This document shows positions 5,415-8,192 of a DNA stretch of 8,192 nt, piece by piece; position 1 is the stretch's first letter, and each line of letters opens with the position of its first letter. Source of the stretch: an uncultured Lachnospiraceae bacterium (GTDB taxonomy: Bacteria; Bacillota; Clostridia; Lachnospirales; Lachnospiraceae). Below the pieces are notes generated by a model. That model worked only from the letters and a program-made list of their open reading frames with translations, had not been told where the DNA came from and made no database searches. Position numbers and translations under genes: made by a program. The DNA lies in NCBI GenBank assembly GCA_958426095.1, contig CATZYB010000118.1:1-8192 (forward strand), in the 5' to 3' direction.

Positions 5415-6641
5415 ATGGGAGAAACCTCAGAAAATAAACAAATGAAAGATAGAAAGCATATATGTCTCGGCATTTTGGCCCATGTGGACGCGGGCAAGAC
5501 AACGCTAGCCGAGGGAATTCTTTACCAGAGCGGAAGTATTCGCAAGCTTGGCCGGGTGGATCATGGGGATGCTTTTTTAGATACTTATGCGTTGGAACGG
5601 AGCCGGGGCATCACGATTTTTTCAAAGCAGGCGGAGTTGACATTGGATTCGATGGATGTTACGCTGCTGGACACACCGGGTCATGTGGATTTTTCGGCGG
5701 AGATGGAACGGGCCCTCCAGGTCATGGATTACGGGATTCTGGTCATCAGCGGAGCCGACGGCATACAGGGCCATGTGCTGACGCTTTGGAGGCTGCTGGA
5801 ACGGCATCGGATACCGGTCTTTCTTTTTATTAATAAGATGGACCAGGAAGGAACGGACCGGCAGCATATTCTGGAAGAGCTGAATGGCCGTTTTGGGGAG
5901 CGGTGTGTGGATTTTGGCGTTGATCAATCGGCAGAGAGCTTTTTTGAAAATCTGGCCATGTGCGATGAAAGTCTGTTGGACAGCTTTGTAGAATCCGGCC
6001 AGATCGAAAAAGAAAAAATTATTTCAGCCATTGCCGAAAGGAAGCTGTTTCCCTGCTATTTTGGTTCGGCTTTGAAAATGCAGGGCGTTGATGAACTGTT
6101 GGACGGAATTGAGAAATATACCCGGATGCCGTCTTATGGGAAGAATTTTGGAGCCCGGGTTTATAAAATCTCCCGGGATGCTCAGGGAACCCGGCTGACC
6201 TATATGAAGATTACCGGCGGTTCTTTAAAAGTGAAAATGCCGTTGGAAAACGGAGAAAAAGTGGATCAGATACGCATTTATTCCGGTGCGGGATATGAAA
6301 CGGTGAATGAAGCGGAGGCCGGAAGAATCTGTGCAGTGACAGGACTTTCAAAGACCCGGGCCGGGGAAGGGCTTGGCTTTGAAGGCGTGGGCGCCGTGCC
6401 GCTTCTGGAGCCGGTACTGACCTATCAGATTGAGCTGCCGGAGGGGACGAACGTCCATGACATGTTTTTGAAATTGAAGCAGTTGGAAGAAGAAGAACCT
6501 CAGCTTCAAATTGTATGGAACAGTGAACTGGGAGAAATTCACGCAAAGGTCATGGGAGAAATCCAGATAGAGATTTTAAAGAGTATGATCGCGGAGCGTT
6601 TCAACGTGGATGTGAACTTCGGCACAGGCAATATTGTCTAG
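5415..6641 (+). CDS. N-terminal part: translational GTPase domains I-III
   Basis: The fragment has 408 residues and ends at the TAG. The GTP-binding motifs are all intact: G1 AHVDAGKTT (22-30), G2 RSRGITI (62-68), G3 DTPGHVDF (86-93), G4 NKMD (140-143) and G5 GSALK (217-221). The G2 and G3 forms are those of the EF-G/Tet(M) group. Domain II follows at about 240-325 and most of domain III at about 335-408 (LKLKQLEEEEPQLQIVW, then HAKVMGEIQIEIL). The start is ATG 5415 with AAGGGG 8 bp upstream; the next ATG, codon 10, lacks a site. The first 14 residues are an extension before the G domain compared with Tet(M), which begins almost at the G1 strand. If translation stops here, the product could bind GTP but lacks the domains that reach the ribosomal decoding site. 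Confidence 0.88.
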   Translation: MGETSENKQMKDRKHICLGILAHVDAGKTTLAEGILYQSGSIRKLGRVDHGDAFLDTYALERSRGITIFSKQAELTLDSMDVTLLDTPGHVDFSAEMERALQVMDYGILVISGADGIQGHVLTLWRLLERHRIPVFLFINKMDQEGTDRQHILEELNGRFGERCVDFGVDQSAESFFENLAMCDESLLDSFVESGQIEKEKIISAIAERKLFPCYFGSALKMQGVDELLDGIEKYTRMPSYGKNFGARVYKISRDAQGTRLTYMKITGGSLKVKMPLENGEKVDQIRIYSGAGYETVNEAEAGRICAVTGLSKTRAGEGLGFEGVGAVPLLEPVLTYQIELPEGTNVHDMFLKLKQLEEEEPQLQIVWNSELGEIHAKVMGEIQIEILKSMIAERFNVDVNFGTGNIV

Positions 6642-6662
6642 AAAGAAACGATAGAAACGACA

Positions 6663-8126
6663 GTGGAGGGCGTCGGACATTATGAGCCGCTGTGCCATTA
6701 TGCGGAAGTTCATCTGCTTTTGGAACCGGGAGAGCCGGGAAGCGGGCTGATCTTCGAGAGCCGCTGCAGTGAAGATGACTTGGACAGAAACTGGCAGCGT
6801 CTCGTTTTGACCCATCTGGCGGAAAAGAATCATCGGGGCGTACTGACCGGCGCCGAGATTACCGACATGAAAATTACTCTGGTCAGCGGACGGGCCCATG
6901 CAAAGCATACAGAGGGCGGAGATTTCCGACAGGCGACGTATCGGGCCGTGCGGCAGGGATTGAAACAGGCAAAATCCGTATTATTGGAGCCAATATATGA
7001 ATTTTCTCTGGAAATTCCGTCGGATAAGGTGGGACGGGCGATGACGGATATTCAGAAAATGCAGGGAAGCTTTTCCTCGCCGGAACCGGAGGGAGCCATG
7101 ACAGTCATTACCGGCAGAGCGCCGGTTATTAATATGCGGGAATATGCCTCCGAGGTGACGGCTTATACAAAGGGTATGGGGCACCTTACCTGTACGCCGG
7201 GCGGGTACGCACCCTGCCATAATGCGGAAGAAGTCATCGAGGCGGCGGGCTATGATGCGGAGGCCGATCTGGAAAATCCGACAGGCTCCGTATTTTGCGC
7301 CCATGGCGCAGGATTTACGGTTGCCTGGGATGAAGTAGCGGATTATATGCACCTGGAAAGCTGCTTAAAATCTTTTGGCCGGGACGGGGAAGAAGCGCCG
7401 GGAACCGGGGAGCCGGGAGCTGTCAGAAAGCCGGACGGCGGTGCGGGGGCCGAAGCCGGACGGGGCGCCTTAAGCGGCGGGCTGGCGGAGGATAAGGAAC
7501 TGGAGCAGATTTTTGAGAGAACCTACGGGCCTGTAAAACGACGGGAATTACAGCGTCCGCCAATCCGGGAAAATGTTGAAAAAAAGCCGGAGAAGAAGCC
7601 GGAGGAAAGCTATCTGTTGGTTGACGGCTATAATATCATTTTCTCCTGGGATGAGCTGAGAGACCTGTCCGAGGTCAATATTACCAGCGCACGAAATGCG
7701 CTCATGGATATTTTATGTAATTACCAGGGCTTTAAAAAAGATACGTTGATTCTTGTTTTTGACGCTTACAAGGTGGAGGGAAATCCGGGACAGGTATTTA
7801 AATATCACAATATTTATGTTGTTTATACAAAGGAAGCAGAGACAGCAGACCAGTATATTGAGAAAACAGTCCACCGGATGAACCGGAAATATCAGGTAAC
7901 GGTGGCAACCTCCGACGCTTTGGAACAGGTGATCATTCTGGGACAGGGAGCGCAGCGTCTGTCGGCCCAGGGGCTTAAGGACGAAGTTGAACAGACTTGC
8001 CGTGAAATTCGTCAGATTCTTGAAGAACGGCGGGAAAAGGACAGAAATTATTTATTGAATGCATTGCCGGAAAATATTGCCGGATTTGTTGAGGACGTCC
8101 GTCTCGGAAAGAAAACATTTAAGTAA
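6663..8126 (+). CDS. C-terminal part: EF-G domains IV-V, linker and Rae1-like NYN domain
   Basis: The first possible start after the TAG is GTG 6663, without a convincing ribosome-binding site, so independent translation is doubtful; the frame itself is open from 6642. The part up to about 6995 (AEVHLLLEPGEPGSGL...DFRQATYRAVRQGL) is domain IV, followed by domain V (IYEFSLEIPSDKVGRAMTDI). A family-specific segment SVFCAHGAGFTVAWDEVADYMHLE ends near 7355. A GC-rich low-complexity linker fills 7371-7610. The NYN domain begins YLLVDGYNIIF at 7611. Candidate catalytic acids, numbered on the fused protein, are D737 (VDGYN), D783 (VFDAYKV), E809 and D812 (KEAETADQYIE) and D834 (ATSDALEQ). In Bacillus subtilis, YacP/Rae1 is a stand-alone protein that cleaves mRNA in the ribosomal A site. 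Here the domain would be delivered by a ribosome-binding GTPase. Confidence 0.85.
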   Translation: MEGVGHYEPLCHYAEVHLLLEPGEPGSGLIFESRCSEDDLDRNWQRLVLTHLAEKNHRGVLTGAEITDMKITLVSGRAHAKHTEGGDFRQATYRAVRQGLKQAKSVLLEPIYEFSLEIPSDKVGRAMTDIQKMQGSFSSPEPEGAMTVITGRAPVINMREYASEVTAYTKGMGHLTCTPGGYAPCHNAEEVIEAAGYDAEADLENPTGSVFCAHGAGFTVAWDEVADYMHLESCLKSFGRDGEEAPGTGEPGAVRKPDGGAGAEAGRGALSGGLAEDKELEQIFERTYGPVKRRELQRPPIRENVEKKPEKKPEESYLLVDGYNIIFSWDELRDLSEVNITSARNALMDILCNYQGFKKDTLILVFDAYKVEGNPGQVFKYHNIYVVYTKEAETADQYIEKTVHRMNRKYQVTVATSDALEQVIILGQGAQRLSAQGLKDEVEQTCREIRQILEERREKDRNYLLNALPENIAGFVEDVRLGKKTFK

Positions 8127-8137
8127 TTTAAGTGGTG

Positions 8138-8172
8138 AAGGGGCAGTCGGTTAATGCCGATTTTGCCTCTTT
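8138..8172 (+). terminator. Imperfect terminator-like hairpin after the GTPase-NYN gene
   Basis: AAGGGGCAG (8138-8146) can pair with TTTGCCTCTT (ending about 8172) with G-T pairs, and TCGG (8147-8150) with CCGA (8157-8160) closes a TTAATG loop. The T-run after the stem is short and interrupted, so the call is weak. TTGACA at 8171-8176 could be the -35 of a further gene, but the window ends before a -10 can be judged. Confidence 0.35.
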
Positions 8173-8192
8173 GACAAACACGGAAGAGACAA

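Larger units (their letters stand above)
5415..8126 (+). pseudogene. EF-G/Tet(M)-like GTPase with C-terminal NYN nuclease domain, interrupted by one TAG
   Basis: Two long frames, 5415-6641 and 6642-8126, are in the same phase and separated only by TAG at 6639-6641 (codon 409). Read through, they give one protein of about 903 residues containing domains I to V of an EF-G-type translational GTPase, an 80-residue Gly/Glu/Pro/Lys-rich linker (653-732) and a YacP/Rae1-type NYN domain (about 733-890). The stop falls in GNIV[*]KETI. In EF-G and Tet(M) relatives this junction of domains III and IV reads V-x-Y-(R/K)-E-x, so the stop replaces a Tyr and is one base from TAT or TAC. No other frame damage is visible, so the lesion is recent, a sequencing error, or read through. 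The resemblance is to ribosomal protection proteins, but tetracycline resistance is not shown; a native ribosome-rescue or quality-control role is equally possible. Confidence 0.8.

Noticed and set aside
6639..6641. Pyrrolysine or programmed read-through at the TAG
   Set aside because: No recognisable stimulatory structure or leaky stop context was seen, and pyl genes are not in the window. A point mutation from a Tyr codon is simpler.
6642..6690. Independent start of a second gene at GTG 6663
   Set aside because: No convincing Shine-Dalgarno precedes it, and the encoded protein begins in the middle of a domain, directly continuing the upstream frame. It is better read as the rest of an interrupted gene, although reinitiation cannot be excluded.
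5415..8126. Calling the gene a proven tetracycline-resistance determinant such as tet(W) or tet(M)
   Set aside because: The GTPase motifs are shared by EF-G and ribosomal protection proteins, overall similarity to Tet(M)/Tet(W) looks distant, and the NYN extension is absent from those. No resistance claim can be made from sequence alone.

Overview
The window looks like chromosomal or accessory DNA of a low-to-mid GC Gram-positive anaerobe, most likely a gut clostridium of the Lachnospiraceae type. The grounds are G-rich Shine-Dalgarno sites, TTG starts, a cell-surface protein with 'ATCTE...CxxCG' repeats and a sortase-like tail, a DUF4143 ATPase, an AlbA_2/HATPase regulator, and a Tet(M)-like translational GTPase joined to a YacP/Rae1-type NYN domain. 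This assignment is by family resemblance and no database search was run.

Layout. (1) 3-1139 (+) is the 3' end of a repeat-rich, wall-anchored surface protein with five 153-bp repeats, closed by a hairpin terminator and followed by a second, longer hairpin. (2) 1258-2532 (-) is a complete AAA_14/DUF4143 ATPase; its promoter sits between two copies of a 15-bp motif, one of which is half of a perfect 13-bp inverted repeat. (3) 2851-3757 (+) is a MarR regulator and a GNAT acetyltransferase separated by one base, transcribed from a promoter overlapped by two palindromes that look like the regulator's own operators. (4) 3779-3924 is a scar-like leader: a copy of the promoter found in front of the last gene, joined to 19 bp from inside that gene, then a hairpin that would cover a ribosome-binding site. 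(5) 3925-5325 (+) is an AT-rich AlbA_2 plus GHKL-ATPase plus winged-helix regulator. (6) 5415-8126 (+) is one reading frame for an approximately 900-residue EF-G/Tet(M)-like GTPase with a C-terminal Rae1-like NYN nuclease domain, cut by a single in-frame TAG at 6639-6641 where the family carries a Tyr.

How the parts relate. The MarR and GNAT genes form a self-contained, probably autoregulated resistance or detoxification operon. The AlbA gene lies between a truncated duplicate and the intact copy of the GTPase promoter, which suggests it arrived by a rearrangement at the GTPase 5' end and now uses the duplicated promoter. The motif bracketing the DUF4143 ATPase promoter recurs with one mismatch, in the same orientation relative to the gene, in the AlbA leader. 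The most unusual biology is the translational GTPase joined to a ribosome-associated-endonuclease-like domain, together with its amber interruption.
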